Shown here one piece after another: positions 17,321 to 24,951 of a stretch of DNA of 64,000 bases. The position numbers and the translations under genes were made by a program. Source of the DNA: Lysinibacillus sphaericus (GTDB lineage Bacteria > Bacillota > Bacilli > Bacillales_A > Planococcaceae); contig NZ_CP019980.1 of NCBI RefSeq assembly GCF_002982115.1, positions 2,674,001-2,738,000 on the forward strand, written 5' to 3'. Position 1 is the first letter of the stretch, and the number at the start of each line of letters is the position of its first letter. The notes beneath the pieces are model-generated. The model made no database searches and was not told where the DNA came from. It saw only the letters and a list, made by a program, of their open reading frames with translations.

Positions 17321-17416
17321 CTCTAGTTCTCCAATCGATTTTATATTAAAAGCAAATTTATTATATAAAATAAAAGTGAAATAAGAATGAAGTCCTAGAA
17401 AAAAAATTAATAAAAT

Positions 17417-17463
17417 AAAAAGACTACTCTCGCATCCCTTTAATGGGTTGTCGAAAGTAGCCT
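17417..17463 (-). terminator. terminator of the 60-residue riboswitch-controlled gene
   Basis: On the minus strand CTACTTTCG pairs with CGAGAGTAG, with CCC and GGG segments inside the loop able to extend the structure, followed by a T run. It separates the small gene from the downstream PepSY gene. Confidence 0.75.
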
Positions 17464-17473
17464 ACCGCTATTT

Positions 17474-17656
17474 TTAGCCGATTATTTCTTTTCTAACATT
17501 GCAATAAGCTGTATAAATGTCTGAATGATGCGCTTCATCTTGCCCAAAAAATTGTTCGACAAGCTCATTTAACGTTTTTCTAGCTCCATCAAACTGCTTT
17601 TGCATAATTTCATATTTAAAAAGATTTTCATAATACTCGATAACATGTGGATTCAT
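17474..17656 (-). CDS. 60-residue protein of unknown function under a cobalamin riboswitch
   Basis: AAGGAGTG lies 8 bases before the ATG at 17656; the longer frame upstream runs through a terminator hairpin and was rejected. The protein is soluble, acidic and probably all-helical, starting MNPHVIEYYENLFKYEIMQK and ending with a segment that holds DEAHHSDIYTAYC. Two adjacent His and one Cys near the C terminus could bind a metal or cofactor. I do not recognise a family. It is the only gene between the cobalamin riboswitch (17855-18065), the inner hairpin (17683-17713) and the distal terminator (17417-17463), so it should be expressed when cobalamin is scarce. Confidence 0.75.
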   Translation of the reverse strand: MNPHVIEYYENLFKYEIMQKQFDGARKTLNELVEQFFGQDEAHHSDIYTAYCNVRKEIIG

Positions 17657-17682
17657 GTGATACACTCCTTCATTTTTAGCAT

Positions 17683-17713
17683 AAAAAAACATCTTTCCTT
17701 CTTTAGAAAGATG
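17683..17713 (-). terminator. riboswitch expression-platform terminator
   Basis: CATCTTTC pairs with GAAAGATG around a short loop and is followed on the minus strand by seven T. It lies between the cobalamin aptamer and the start codon at 17656, where a riboswitch-controlled terminator is expected. Confidence 0.75.
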
Positions 17714-17854
17714 CCTACTATGACAAATACACGACATAATACGTCGATGGCCATGACAGAAAAAGCATTCTATTATGCATAGAAGCTACCCTTTTGACAA
17801 TCGTCGTACTATGAGCATGCAGAAGAAATTCTCTAGTCACACTCAACACCCCCT

Positions 17855-18065
17855 ATCCTCGTAGGTTTTTTGGTTGTACTAGATAAAGGCAGGTCTCCTG
17901 GCTTATGTTCATCACACGTTTCACCTTCCCATTACACAAACGTAACAGTGGTTTTTTGAAATGTGCTCCCATTTACAGTTGCGGGACAGCGTCGGCTTTT
18001 CACCGATCTTCCCTTTTAAACAAATCGAAATTCGATTTGTACCTCTATCTTATTATTCCGTTTTT
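17855..18065 (-). promoter_or_regulatory. cobalamin (B12) riboswitch
   Basis: On the minus strand the conserved core elements appear in order: AAAAGGGAAG, a GGTG-AA segment, GCCGACGCTGTCCCGCAACTG, the A/G-rich central junction, GGGAAGG, and the B12 box GCCAGGAGACCTGCC at 17888-17902. A 10-bp stem from AAATCGAATTTCGATTT precedes the core. The aptamer is followed by a CCTACGAGGATAGG hairpin that is also present after the metE riboswitch. Confidence 0.93.
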
Positions 18066-18253
18066 ATTATTATACCATAAAGAATTATGTACGTTGACAT
18101 GTGTATATTATTTCGTGAACATGATACTTATCATGTAGCAAAGATGATTGTAAAGTTGATACTACTTAAAGCCAAATATCATAAGCCCCTCCTTCACATT
18201 GGCAAAGTTTTAGTCATGTAGGATTGTTCAACCCCTTAGTTTTACTTTTTGAA

Positions 18254-18964
18254 TTAAATGACCTCTTTAAAGCCTATTCGATGAATGATCAGACGATAGT
18301 CAGCGTATCCTTCTTCGGTCAGATACTGCTCATATTCGCCATAGACAATTACAGGCATATTGTTTTTATATGCGTGCTTCAAATTGCTAAGAAGTTTTTC
18401 GTTCACGTCAGAATTAGCGCCCTTATAGTGACAATTTACAAGCACAGAGTATTTACTTAGATAAAAAGATTTAGTGCCATCACTATGCTCTTTGAGTCCA
18501 TCTGAAAGAATACCGGCTGTCCACAATAGAGGAAAATGTATTGCATAATAACTATCCTGCATGCCTAATTCTTTCAGCAGCACATTTGTATATTTATCTT
18601 GATCCTCAAAAGTAGAGTCCAGCTCTAACGTATCAAGACGTATTTCTCCTACGTTGTCATACTTTTCAAAACTCGAATCTTCTCCGTCTAAAATGTCCGA
18701 CTCTTGAAGTTCTACTACCGTTGCTTGATTTTCTCCGATAGCAGTATGCTCAGGTGGTACTATATAATCTGCGCCGCCCCGTTCCTCTATTCGTTCTTTC
18801 GCTGCCTCCAAACTATCTTCACTGAACATAGACTCTACCTGTTCTTGCGTATAAATTTCCTTTTCCACTTCGCCCATAGATGCTTCTTCTGGCTGCGAAC
18901 TACACCCTGCAATCATTAAAAGTAAAGGTGCGAAAATTGTTATAACTACGCTTGTTATTTTCAT
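18254..18964 (-). CDS. lipoprotein of unknown function
   Basis: The 236-residue protein has a lipoprotein signal ending in LLLMIAGC at about residue 21, then a very acidic region (EEASMGEVEKEIYTQEQVESMF) and a mixed alpha/beta C-terminal half with two Cys. AGAGGAGTATG-type spacing supports the ATG. I do not recognise a family. It stands alone between the cobalamin riboswitch and a long non-coding stretch. The acidic character and anchoring suggest an extracytoplasmic role. Confidence 0.75.
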   Translation of the reverse strand: MKITSVVITIFAPLLLMIAGCSSQPEEASMGEVEKEIYTQEQVESMFSEDSLEAAKERIEERGGADYIVPPEHTAIGENQATVVELQESDILDGEDSSFEKYDNVGEIRLDTLELDSTFEDQDKYTNVLLKELGMQDSYYAIHFPLLWTAGILSDGLKEHSDGTKSFYLSKYSVLVNCHYKGANSDVNEKLLSNLKHAYKNNMPVIVYGEYEQYLTEEGYADYRLIIHRIGFKEVI

Positions 18965-19640
18965 ATTACATACTCCTCTCTCTCGTTCAATTTTATTCGA
19001 ACTCTTTTATAATACCTCAAATAAAGTATATTTGGACAACTGTTTCCATTTGTAATAAAAATAGCCAATTCTCCAAAGTAGGTCTATTTTATATTTAACC
19101 AATTATAAAAAAGCGCTGGACGTTTCAATAAGGAATAGCTTCTATTAAAAAGATGAGCCCCTACAAGTATATGGCTTTTAACGTGCTTACTTTAATATCT
19201 ACAGCAATTGAAATAGGCCAATACAGTTTGACCTGTGCTGCTCATACAACCTTATGCATTTCATGTTTCAAGTCATAACATCTGTCTATTTTCATCAAAC
19301 CATTTCCTTTTTATATAATAAAAGCCCTCCACAATCAGCTGTGGAAGGTAAAAGAACTAGTCCTCTTTAATTAATTTTTATAATGAATTTGCTAAAAAAC
19401 ATACCACTTGTTCCATTTAGTCTGTTAAAGAATTGTGTACATTGACACTATTCAAATAGATTACTAATATCTAGTATAGTGGCAAATTTTCCATTTAATA
19501 CATATTAATGCAATATTCATATATCGTTGTATAGCTTACTAAATCGAGTTGCAACAAAGTCAATTTTTTTTGCAACAAATCGAAAATTCATGGTAAGAAC
19601 AAACCGGTGTTGCTACGATTAAAACTGAAAGGAGAACAAC
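18965..19640. other. intergenic region, no gene seen
   Basis: About 680 AT-rich bases without a credible reading frame. A hairpin with T tract on the minus strand (CCTTCCACA with TGTGGAGGG, 19324-19349) lies in the middle, and the LytTR-type direct repeats and promoter (19549-19620) are at the right end. The hairpin has no recognised gene before it. Confidence 0.6.
19549..19619 (+). promoter_or_regulatory. LytTR-type direct repeats and promoter of the LytTR operon
   Basis: TTGCAACAAA occurs at 19549-19558 and again at 19570-19579, exactly 21 bp apart, which puts both copies on the same face of the helix. A possible -10 (TACGAT) lies at 19614-19619, with no good -35 at the expected place. This matches activator sites of LytTR regulators, so autoactivation by the downstream gene product is likely. 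Confidence 0.65.
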
Positions 19641-20081
19641 ATGAAATTCAACTTTATTTGGAAAAACAAACAACCGTCATCTGAAATTGACATTATTAGT
19701 CATCCATCAAATCAAACATTACTTTCTACATTGGAACAGCATTTTTTACAATCTATACCATTAAGTGCAACAGATTTTAAAACAAATCGGCAGGTACTGA
19801 TTGACCTCCATACTATCGAAGCCATTGAAGCAGCTGGTCATTTTACTAAAATCTTTTTAATAGATGGTACTGAACTATTACTGAATAAGATTTTAAAAGA
19901 ACTAGCTTACTTAGAATCTTTTAGATTAGTACGCATTAACAATTCAATGATTTTAAATTTGAATCAAATCCAGTCGTTTGCATCAGGAAGCCACGCAAGA
20001 CTGGAAGTTATAACAAAACAACAAAATAAGTATATTGTCAGTAGACATTATGCAAAATCTATTAAGGAGAAATTAATATGA
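19641..20081 (+). CDS. LytTR family DNA-binding regulator
   Basis: The 146-residue protein has a C-terminal LytTR domain (about residues 45-146): HTIEAIEAAGHFTKIFLIDGTELLLNK, then LVRINNSMILNLNQI and a final basic strand-helix segment SRHYAKSIKEKL. No receiver domain is present, so it is a stand-alone LytTR regulator, a class often paired with a DUF3021 membrane protein that holds it inactive. The downstream gene overlaps its stop by four bases (ATGA), implying translational coupling. GAAAGGAG lies before the ATG. Confidence 0.9.
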   Translation: MKFNFIWKNKQPSSEIDIISHPSNQTLLSTLEQHFLQSIPLSATDFKTNRQVLIDLHTIEAIEAAGHFTKIFLIDGTELLLNKILKELAYLESFRLVRINNSMILNLNQIQSFASGSHARLEVITKQQNKYIVSRHYAKSIKEKLI

Positions 20082-20509
20082 TCAAAGACTTAAAAAACAG
20101 CTTTATGTCCACTTCATTTTTGGGATTGATTTGGATTGTGTTTTTAATAACACTTTTTAATTTACATAAAGAACTGGTCAACTTTTATTATATTTGGAAT
20201 TTAATTGGTATTAGTGTACTACTTGGTATCGTTTTTGGTATCGCCTACCCTTACTTATGGAACTACTCCACATTAAAAGGTACGTTCAAAATTATCATTA
20301 GTACGTTTTTAAATTTTTTCTGTGGCGTAGGCATGGTCTACCTTTTTTCAGGGCAAATGTTAGCATTTATTCAACCTTATTTGTTGCTGATTTTCGCCAT
20401 CACGTTGATCGGTCATATCATCGGATTTTACTTTTTCTCAAAATATGAAAATAAAAGACTAGCAGCTAGCTTGAATCAATCGCTAGAACATGAAGGAGAC
20501 AGAAAATGA
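20078..20509 (+). CDS. DUF3021-type membrane protein, partner of LytTR regulator
   Basis: The 143-residue protein has four predicted membrane helices (segments starting SFLGLIWIVFLITLF, IWNLIGISVLLGIVFG, GTFKIIISTFLNFFCGVG and LLLIFAITLIGHIIGF). Position, length and topology match the DUF3021 proteins found directly after LytTR regulators, which are thought to act as membrane-bound inhibitors. It overlaps both neighbours by four bases, so the three genes form one tightly coupled operon. The family call rests on context as much as sequence. Confidence 0.75.
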   Translation: MIKDLKNSFMSTSFLGLIWIVFLITLFNLHKELVNFYYIWNLIGISVLLGIVFGIAYPYLWNYSTLKGTFKIIISTFLNFFCGVGMVYLFSGQMLAFIQPYLLLIFAITLIGHIIGFYFFSKYENKRLAASLNQSLEHEGDRK

Positions 20510-21060
20510 ACATTAATACTAGCTTACACGTCCTATTAAATGATATTGCGCAAAAACAAAAGAAGGGGCTCCCGTTTATCATGGCTTCCCTCTTTATTTG
20601 GGGAGTGATTACAACAATCGCATTACTTCCTATAGATTTAATGATTAAAAACATTGGCATTTTATCTTGTGGTGCTTTACTGTTTCCCGTTTCCATTGTT
20701 TGTGCCAAAATAGTAAATGTCGATTTATTTTATAAAGAAAATCCATTGATTAATGGTCTGCTGATTGCGACAAACAATCAAATTTTATACTTAATCATTT
20801 GTATTCTTCTATTAATTAAAGCACCGATGTTGGTCTTACCTGCATATGCAATTATTTACGGTGCCCATTTGTTACCCTATGCATTTTTTTACCAATCAAA
20901 AAACTATCAATATAGCTCTATCTTTATTTGTATAGCCATTTTGGTAAGTATGCTATTCTTCCATTTAAATAGTATGTATATCCCGATAATCGTAGAGGTT
21001 GGTGTACTTTTCTTATTTTTAATGTTAAAGAAGGAAATAAAAAAACATAGGGAGCTCTAG
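20506..21060 (+). CDS. multi-pass membrane protein of unknown function, third gene of the LytTR operon
   Basis: The 184-residue protein has a short cytosolic start (LLNDIAQKQKKGLPF) and about six membrane helices, among them FIMASLFIWGVITTIALLPIDL, IGILSCGALLFPVSIVCA and a C-terminal helix before KKEIKKHREL. I think it belongs to a DUF7010-like group, but this is from memory of the pattern. It starts inside the stop of the DUF3021-like gene. It may be the effector or transporter regulated by the LytTR pair. A terminator for the opposite strand is embedded in its last codons. Confidence 0.65.
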   Translation: MNINTSLHVLLNDIAQKQKKGLPFIMASLFIWGVITTIALLPIDLMIKNIGILSCGALLFPVSIVCAKIVNVDLFYKENPLINGLLIATNNQILYLIICILLLIKAPMLVLPAYAIIYGAHLLPYAFFYQSKNYQYSSIFICIAILVSMLFFHLNSMYIPIIVEVGVLFLFLMLKKEIKKHREL

Positions 21061-21072
21061 TCTTCCTATGTT
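21041..21072 (-). terminator. terminator of the 49-residue minus-strand gene
   Basis: AACATAGG (21044-21051) pairs with CCTATGTT (21065-21072). On the minus strand it is followed by seven T. It lies just past the stop at 21080 and overlaps the end of the convergent plus-strand gene. Confidence 0.65.
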
Positions 21073-21079
21073 ATTCATC

Positions 21080-21229
21080 TTATTTATCTGTTTGTTCTTG
21101 CTTCTTTTTCAAATACTCCGCACGTATTTTTTCAATTTGCTGCTTTTTATCAAATTTGGCAGGTTTGTTTTTTTCATGATACTTTGCCACAGCTACCTTA
21201 CCTTTAGTATCCAATTGATATTTCCCCAC
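21080..21229 (-). CDS. 49-residue basic protein of unknown function
   Basis: A GTG at 21227-21229, with AGGTGA six bases upstream, opens a frame of 49 codons starting MGKYQLDTKGKVAVAKYHEK and ending with a Lys/Gln-rich helix (EYLKKKQEQTDK). Charge pattern and length resemble small cytosolic proteins seen in Bacillales, but I cannot name a family. A hairpin with T tract follows the stop. The ribosome site, terminator and lack of internal stops support a real gene that minimum-length filters would miss. Confidence 0.65.
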   Translation of the reverse strand: MGKYQLDTKGKVAVAKYHEKNKPAKFDKKQQIEKIRAEYLKKKQEQTDK

Positions 21230-21621
21230 GCTTGTTCACCTACTTTACTCGTCGTTAACAAAATCTACTCAACACATATACTATACCTTATTTTACTGAA
21301 GTAAACCTTATTCGGGTACTGCTTACCATGCTTAAATCCATAAAAACAGAATAAAATACTCTTTATAAGAAAAATTATGAAGGAAATGTTTCTATATGCA
21401 CAACTCATGTTTTACAAAGGTTCCTCTTACATAGGTTACCCTTCTCAAATGTAGATTTATTTTCACCTTACTTCGGGGCAGCATTATAATGAGCAAGCAA
21501 ACTTTACAAGTTGATTGCGTGGAATGCACGACACTCTTGTATGGCAGCACGAGAGGAAAATCCACTTTTGTGGCGTAACACCATAAAAATTAGTGCTAGC
21601 CCTGCCTGCGAACAATTTGCT
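21230..21621. other. intergenic region, nothing recognised
   Basis: About 390 bases between the 49-residue gene and the metE terminator. No reading frame with a ribosome site, no repeats shared with the rest of the window and no clear RNA structure were seen. Confidence 0.5.
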
Positions 21622-21657
21622 AAAAAACCCCCTAAGCACTTTTACGCTTAGGGGGCT
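21622..21657 (-). terminator. terminator of metE
   Basis: CCCCCTAAGC pairs with GCTTAGGGGG; the minus strand continues with six T. It is a strong intrinsic terminator just past the metE stop. Confidence 0.9.
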
Positions 21658-21664
21658 GTCTCAA

Positions 21665-23959
21665 TTAGTACGTTGATTGTTGGATTTGTTGACGCAATGT
21701 TTTGGTAGCTGCCACCATATTGGCAAGTGCCGCAATAGTTTCTGGCTCTTTTCTCGTTTTCAACCCGCAGTCTGGATTGACCCAAAATTGATTAGTCGAT
21801 AATACTTGTAGGCTATCTTGCATGATTGTTAACATTTCTTGTTCATTCGGTACACGAGGGCTATGAATATCGTAAACACCTAATCCAATCCCTTTTTCAT
21901 ATGGACGGATGTGTAGCGATGCAATCAGCTCTCCATGGCTACGAGACGTCTCAATAGATAGTACATCAGCATCGAGTGCACTAATTGGTTCTATAAAATC
22001 ATTGAACTCACAATAACACATATGTGTATGAATTTGAGTTTCATCCTTTACGTTCGCCGTTGCTAGCTTAAATGCATTCACGGTCCAGTCCAAATAAGCG
22101 CCCCAATTTTCCGTGCGTAATGGCAAGCCCTCACGCAAAGCAGGTTCATCGACTTGAATAATAGCAATACCGGCCGCTTCGAGTGCCTCTACCTCTTTCC
22201 TTAAAGCAAGTGCTATTTGATAGGTCACATCTTTCCGTGGAATATCATCCCGTACAAAGGACCAGTTTAGGATTGTTACTGGCCCCGTTAACATTCCTTT
22301 CACGTAGCGATTTGTTAAACTTTGAGCATAGACTGTTTCTTTCACTGTCATAGGTGTCGCCCAAGCAACATCTCCGTAAATAATCGGTGGCTTCACACAG
22401 CGGGAGCCATACGATACGACCCAAGCTTTTTCTGTAAAAGCAAACCCTGTGAGTTTTTCACCAAAGTATTCCACCATATCCGTACGTTCGAATTCACCAT
22501 GCACAAGTACGTCGATCTCTAAATTTTCTTGTATTTCAATCCAACGTTTCGTTTCTTGTGCGACAAATGTTGCATAAGCTTCATCGGACAACTGTTTCTT
22601 CCGCCATGCACTACGTGTCCGTTTTACCTCATCCGATTGAGGGAAGCTACCTATTGTAGTCGTTGGGAATAACGGTAATTGAAGTGCCTGTTGCTGAATT
22701 CGTTGACGCGTTTTAAAATCACTTTGCCGTTCAAAATCCTGTGTTGACACTGTTTGTACTGCCCTGTGAACAGCCTGATTATTTCGAACAGGATGTTTTT
22801 TTAACGCTTCGATCGCCTTCATACTTTCGGAAATAGTGTAATTTGTTGCATGATTTTTTTCGTTTAAATACTTTGCTACCTCTGTTAGTTCCACTAATTT
22901 CTCATCTGCAAATGCAAGTGCATTTTTTAAGACTGGCTCTAATTTTGTTTCTAGTGCTGTGGAGATTGGCACATGCTGTAAGCTGCATGATGATTGAATC
23001 CATAGCTCCTCGGCACTGGTCAGTTGTTCAATTGCTCTAACTGTTGTACTAACCTCTGCTAAATTAGCGCGCCAAATATCTCGTCCATTAATAACGCCGG
23101 CTGCCAATACTTTATCCTGTGGAAAACCAAATTGACGTAGCGCCTCCATATTATGCGTATAGCCATGCACAAAATCTAAACCAATTCCTTTTACTGGTAG
23201 TTCGATAAGCATTTTATAAGCTGATAATGATTCAAAATAAGTTTGTAGCATGATGTTCGCCTCGGGGACAGTTGCTGCTAATTGTATATAGATTTCTTGC
23301 ACTAGTTTAACCTCTGTCTCATCTAATGAGGTAACTAAGGCAGGCTCCTCCAATTGAATCCAATTAGCACCGGCTGTAACGAGTTCTTTGATAACCTGCG
23401 TATAAAGTGGTAATAGTGCTAAAATAAATGCAACTTGCGATACTTTATCGTAGCCTTTTGTTAGCTTACAAAAGGTATAGGGCCCAATCAGCGTTGGTTT
23501 GGCTGTAATACCAAATGCTTCTTTCACTTCAAGGAAATCCGCAAGAATTTTATTTTCTGTTAACTCCAGAGCTTGCCCTTCAAATTCTGGTACGATGTAA
23601 TGATAGTTTGTATTAAACCACTTTGTCATTTCGCTGGCGACTGCATCCTGATTACCACGCGCGATTCCGTAATATGTTTGTAATTCCACTTTGCCTCCTT
23701 GCCAACCAAAGCGCTTGGGAACTAAGCCAAACATTACTGCTGTATCGAGCATTCTGTCATATAGTGTGAAATCCCCAACAGTCACAATATCTAAGCCAAT
23801 ACGGAGCTGCTTATCAATACGAGCAAGACGAATTTCCTTCATTTTTTGTAAAAAATCAATTTCTGTCAGCTCATTTCTCCAAAAGGCTTCTAATACTTTT
23901 TTCCATTCACGTTCTCCCCCTATATATGGGTAACCAATTGCTGTCGTTGAATACGTCAT
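21665..23959 (-). CDS. metE: cobalamin-independent methionine synthase MetE
   Basis: The 764-residue protein is full length for MetE. It has an N-terminal barrel (GYPYIGGEREWKKVLEAFW) and a C-terminal barrel opening with LPLFPTTTIGSFPQSDEVKR. Zinc ligands are visible in IHTHMCYCEFND (His and Cys) and in VNPDCGLKTRK (final Cys). It transfers the methyl group of 5-methyltetrahydropteroyl-triglutamate to homocysteine. The gene lies behind a cobalamin riboswitch and terminator, the classical arrangement in which B12 shuts off the B12-independent enzyme. This implies that the cell also has, or once had, a B12-dependent MetH. Confidence 0.97.
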   Translation of the reverse strand: MTYSTTAIGYPYIGGEREWKKVLEAFWRNELTEIDFLQKMKEIRLARIDKQLRIGLDIVTVGDFTLYDRMLDTAVMFGLVPKRFGWQGGKVELQTYYGIARGNQDAVASEMTKWFNTNYHYIVPEFEGQALELTENKILADFLEVKEAFGITAKPTLIGPYTFCKLTKGYDKVSQVAFILALLPLYTQVIKELVTAGANWIQLEEPALVTSLDETEVKLVQEIYIQLAATVPEANIMLQTYFESLSAYKMLIELPVKGIGLDFVHGYTHNMEALRQFGFPQDKVLAAGVINGRDIWRANLAEVSTTVRAIEQLTSAEELWIQSSCSLQHVPISTALETKLEPVLKNALAFADEKLVELTEVAKYLNEKNHATNYTISESMKAIEALKKHPVRNNQAVHRAVQTVSTQDFERQSDFKTRQRIQQQALQLPLFPTTTIGSFPQSDEVKRTRSAWRKKQLSDEAYATFVAQETKRWIEIQENLEIDVLVHGEFERTDMVEYFGEKLTGFAFTEKAWVVSYGSRCVKPPIIYGDVAWATPMTVKETVYAQSLTNRYVKGMLTGPVTILNWSFVRDDIPRKDVTYQIALALRKEVEALEAAGIAIIQVDEPALREGLPLRTENWGAYLDWTVNAFKLATANVKDETQIHTHMCYCEFNDFIEPISALDADVLSIETSRSHGELIASLHIRPYEKGIGLGVYDIHSPRVPNEQEMLTIMQDSLQVLSTNQFWVNPDCGLKTRKEPETIAALANMVAATKTLRQQIQQSTY

Positions 23960-23983
23960 ATCCTTCTCCCCTTTAATTAAAAT

Positions 23984-24014
23984 AAAAAAACCATCTTCCT
24001 TTTCAGGAAAATGG
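23984..24014 (-). terminator. expression-platform terminator before metE
   Basis: CCATCTTCC pairs with GGAAAATGG (one mismatch) and is followed on the minus strand by seven T. It lies between the aptamer at 24115-24325 and the metE start at 23959. Confidence 0.8.
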
Positions 24015-24114
24015 TAGTCATTGTCAATACAATTTAGCTATGATGAAACGATACGATAAAGGTTGATTATCGTATAAAGATTCGTTGTCGCACAGTGCCA
24101 ATTGGGTCACATCT

Positions 24115-24325
24115 CACCACCTATTTCCACGTAGGTTATTTGGTGTGTACTAGATATTGGTAGGTCTCCTGGCTTCTCATCAACACGCCTCACAGCCTTC
24201 CCAGTCTCCCAGTGGCATTTGTGAATTGCTCCGATTTACAGTTGCGGGACAGCGTCGGATTTGCACCGACTTCCCTTTTAAGCCAAACTTTCATTTGGCA
24301 CCAACTCTTACACAATATTTAATTA
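24115..24325 (-). promoter_or_regulatory. cobalamin (B12) riboswitch controlling metE
   Basis: Minus-strand elements in order are TTAAAAGGGAAG, GGTGCAAATCCGACGCTGTC, CCGCAACTGTAAATC, GCCACTGG, GGGAAGG and the B12 box GCCAGGAGACCTACC near 24161-24175. A peripheral stem (CCAAATG with CATTTGG) lies at the 5' side. The core is highly similar to the copy at 17855-18065. Confidence 0.95.
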
Positions 24326-24542
24326 TGTTGTTACTATAACATATATTTTTCTGAAAAGTATAACTTTTCTAAAATCAATTTATTGATTAAGTACTTATTT
24401 GCTGTCAAAATAAACGATACTTGTTATTAAGGAAATATTATTCTAATAAAAGATAGACTTATTATCATACTTTAGAAGGTATTCCAAGTAGTGAAGCGAA
24501 GTATATAGTTATACGTAAATATAAAGGAATTAAAGGAGGATT

Positions 24543-24908
24543 ATGATGATTGTCGGTTTACATCACGTACAGCTTACCATTCCAAAAGATTGTGAGGAAC
24601 AGGGGAAAGCGTTTTATTGCCATGTACTGGGGCTAAAAGAAATAGAGAAACCCACCTCTCTTCAAGGACGTGGGGGCTTTTGGTTACAAGTAGGAAATCA
24701 AGAAGTACATGTTGGGACAGAGGACGGGTTTGATCGATATACAACAAAAGCGCATATTGCCTATCAAGTTGACAACGTAGCGCATTGGAAGAACGTCTTA
24801 TCCGAACACCAAATCGAAATAATTGATTGCGTGCCAATTCCACATGTTGAACGCTTTGAATTTCGAGACCCTTTCGGTAATCGAGTAGAGATGATGCAAC
24901 CCATCTAA
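24543..24908 (+). CDS. VOC family (glyoxalase/bleomycin-resistance fold) protein
   Basis: The 121-residue protein is a single VOC domain: VGLHHVQLTIPK carries the first metal-ligand His, VGNQEVHVGTEDGF the middle segment, and RFEFRDPFGNRVEMMQP the C-terminal signature with the final Glu ligand. Such proteins dimerise into metal-dependent lyases, isomerases or dioxygenases; the reaction cannot be told. AAAGGAGGATT precedes the tandem ATG codons at 24543 and 24546. It is a single gene facing a convergent chemoreceptor gene. Confidence 0.9.
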   Translation: MMIVGLHHVQLTIPKDCEEQGKAFYCHVLGLKEIEKPTSLQGRGGFWLQVGNQEVHVGTEDGFDRYTTKAHIAYQVDNVAHWKNVLSEHQIEIIDCVPIPHVERFEFRDPFGNRVEMMQPI

Positions 24909-24911
24909 ATG

Positions 24912-24949
24912 ACAAAAGCAGCCAATATTGCAAAGTGGCTGCTTTTATT
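24912..24949. terminator. bidirectional terminator between VOC gene and chemoreceptor gene
   Basis: AAAAGCAGCCA pairs perfectly with TGGCTGCTTTT (24914-24924 with 24936-24946), with A and T runs on the two sides. The two genes converge here. Confidence 0.85.
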
Positions 24950-24951
24950 GT

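Noticed and set aside
17657..17737. 27-codon N-terminal extension of the 60-residue gene
   Set aside because: It passes through the terminator hairpin of the riboswitch expression platform; the ATG at 17656 has a strong ribosome site.
17714..17855. Leader peptide gene after the first cobalamin riboswitch (40 codons from a GTG)
   Set aside because: The start overlaps a possible aptamer hairpin, there is no homology hint and it ends just before the terminator; only the start-stop similarity with the metE leader is noted.
17905..18138. Plus-strand ORF of 77 codons
   Set aside because: It runs through the conserved core of the cobalamin riboswitch on the other strand and has no ribosome site.
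21068..21304. Plus-strand ORF of 78 codons, hydrophobic
   Set aside because: It lies opposite the better-supported 49-residue minus-strand gene and has no ribosome site of its own.
22322..23933. Several plus-strand ORFs of 60-80 codons inside metE
   Set aside because: They are antisense frames of a well-conserved gene and lack ribosome sites.
24157..24339. Plus-strand ORF of 60 codons
   Set aside because: It overlaps the metE cobalamin riboswitch; its open frame is a by-product of the RNA sequence.
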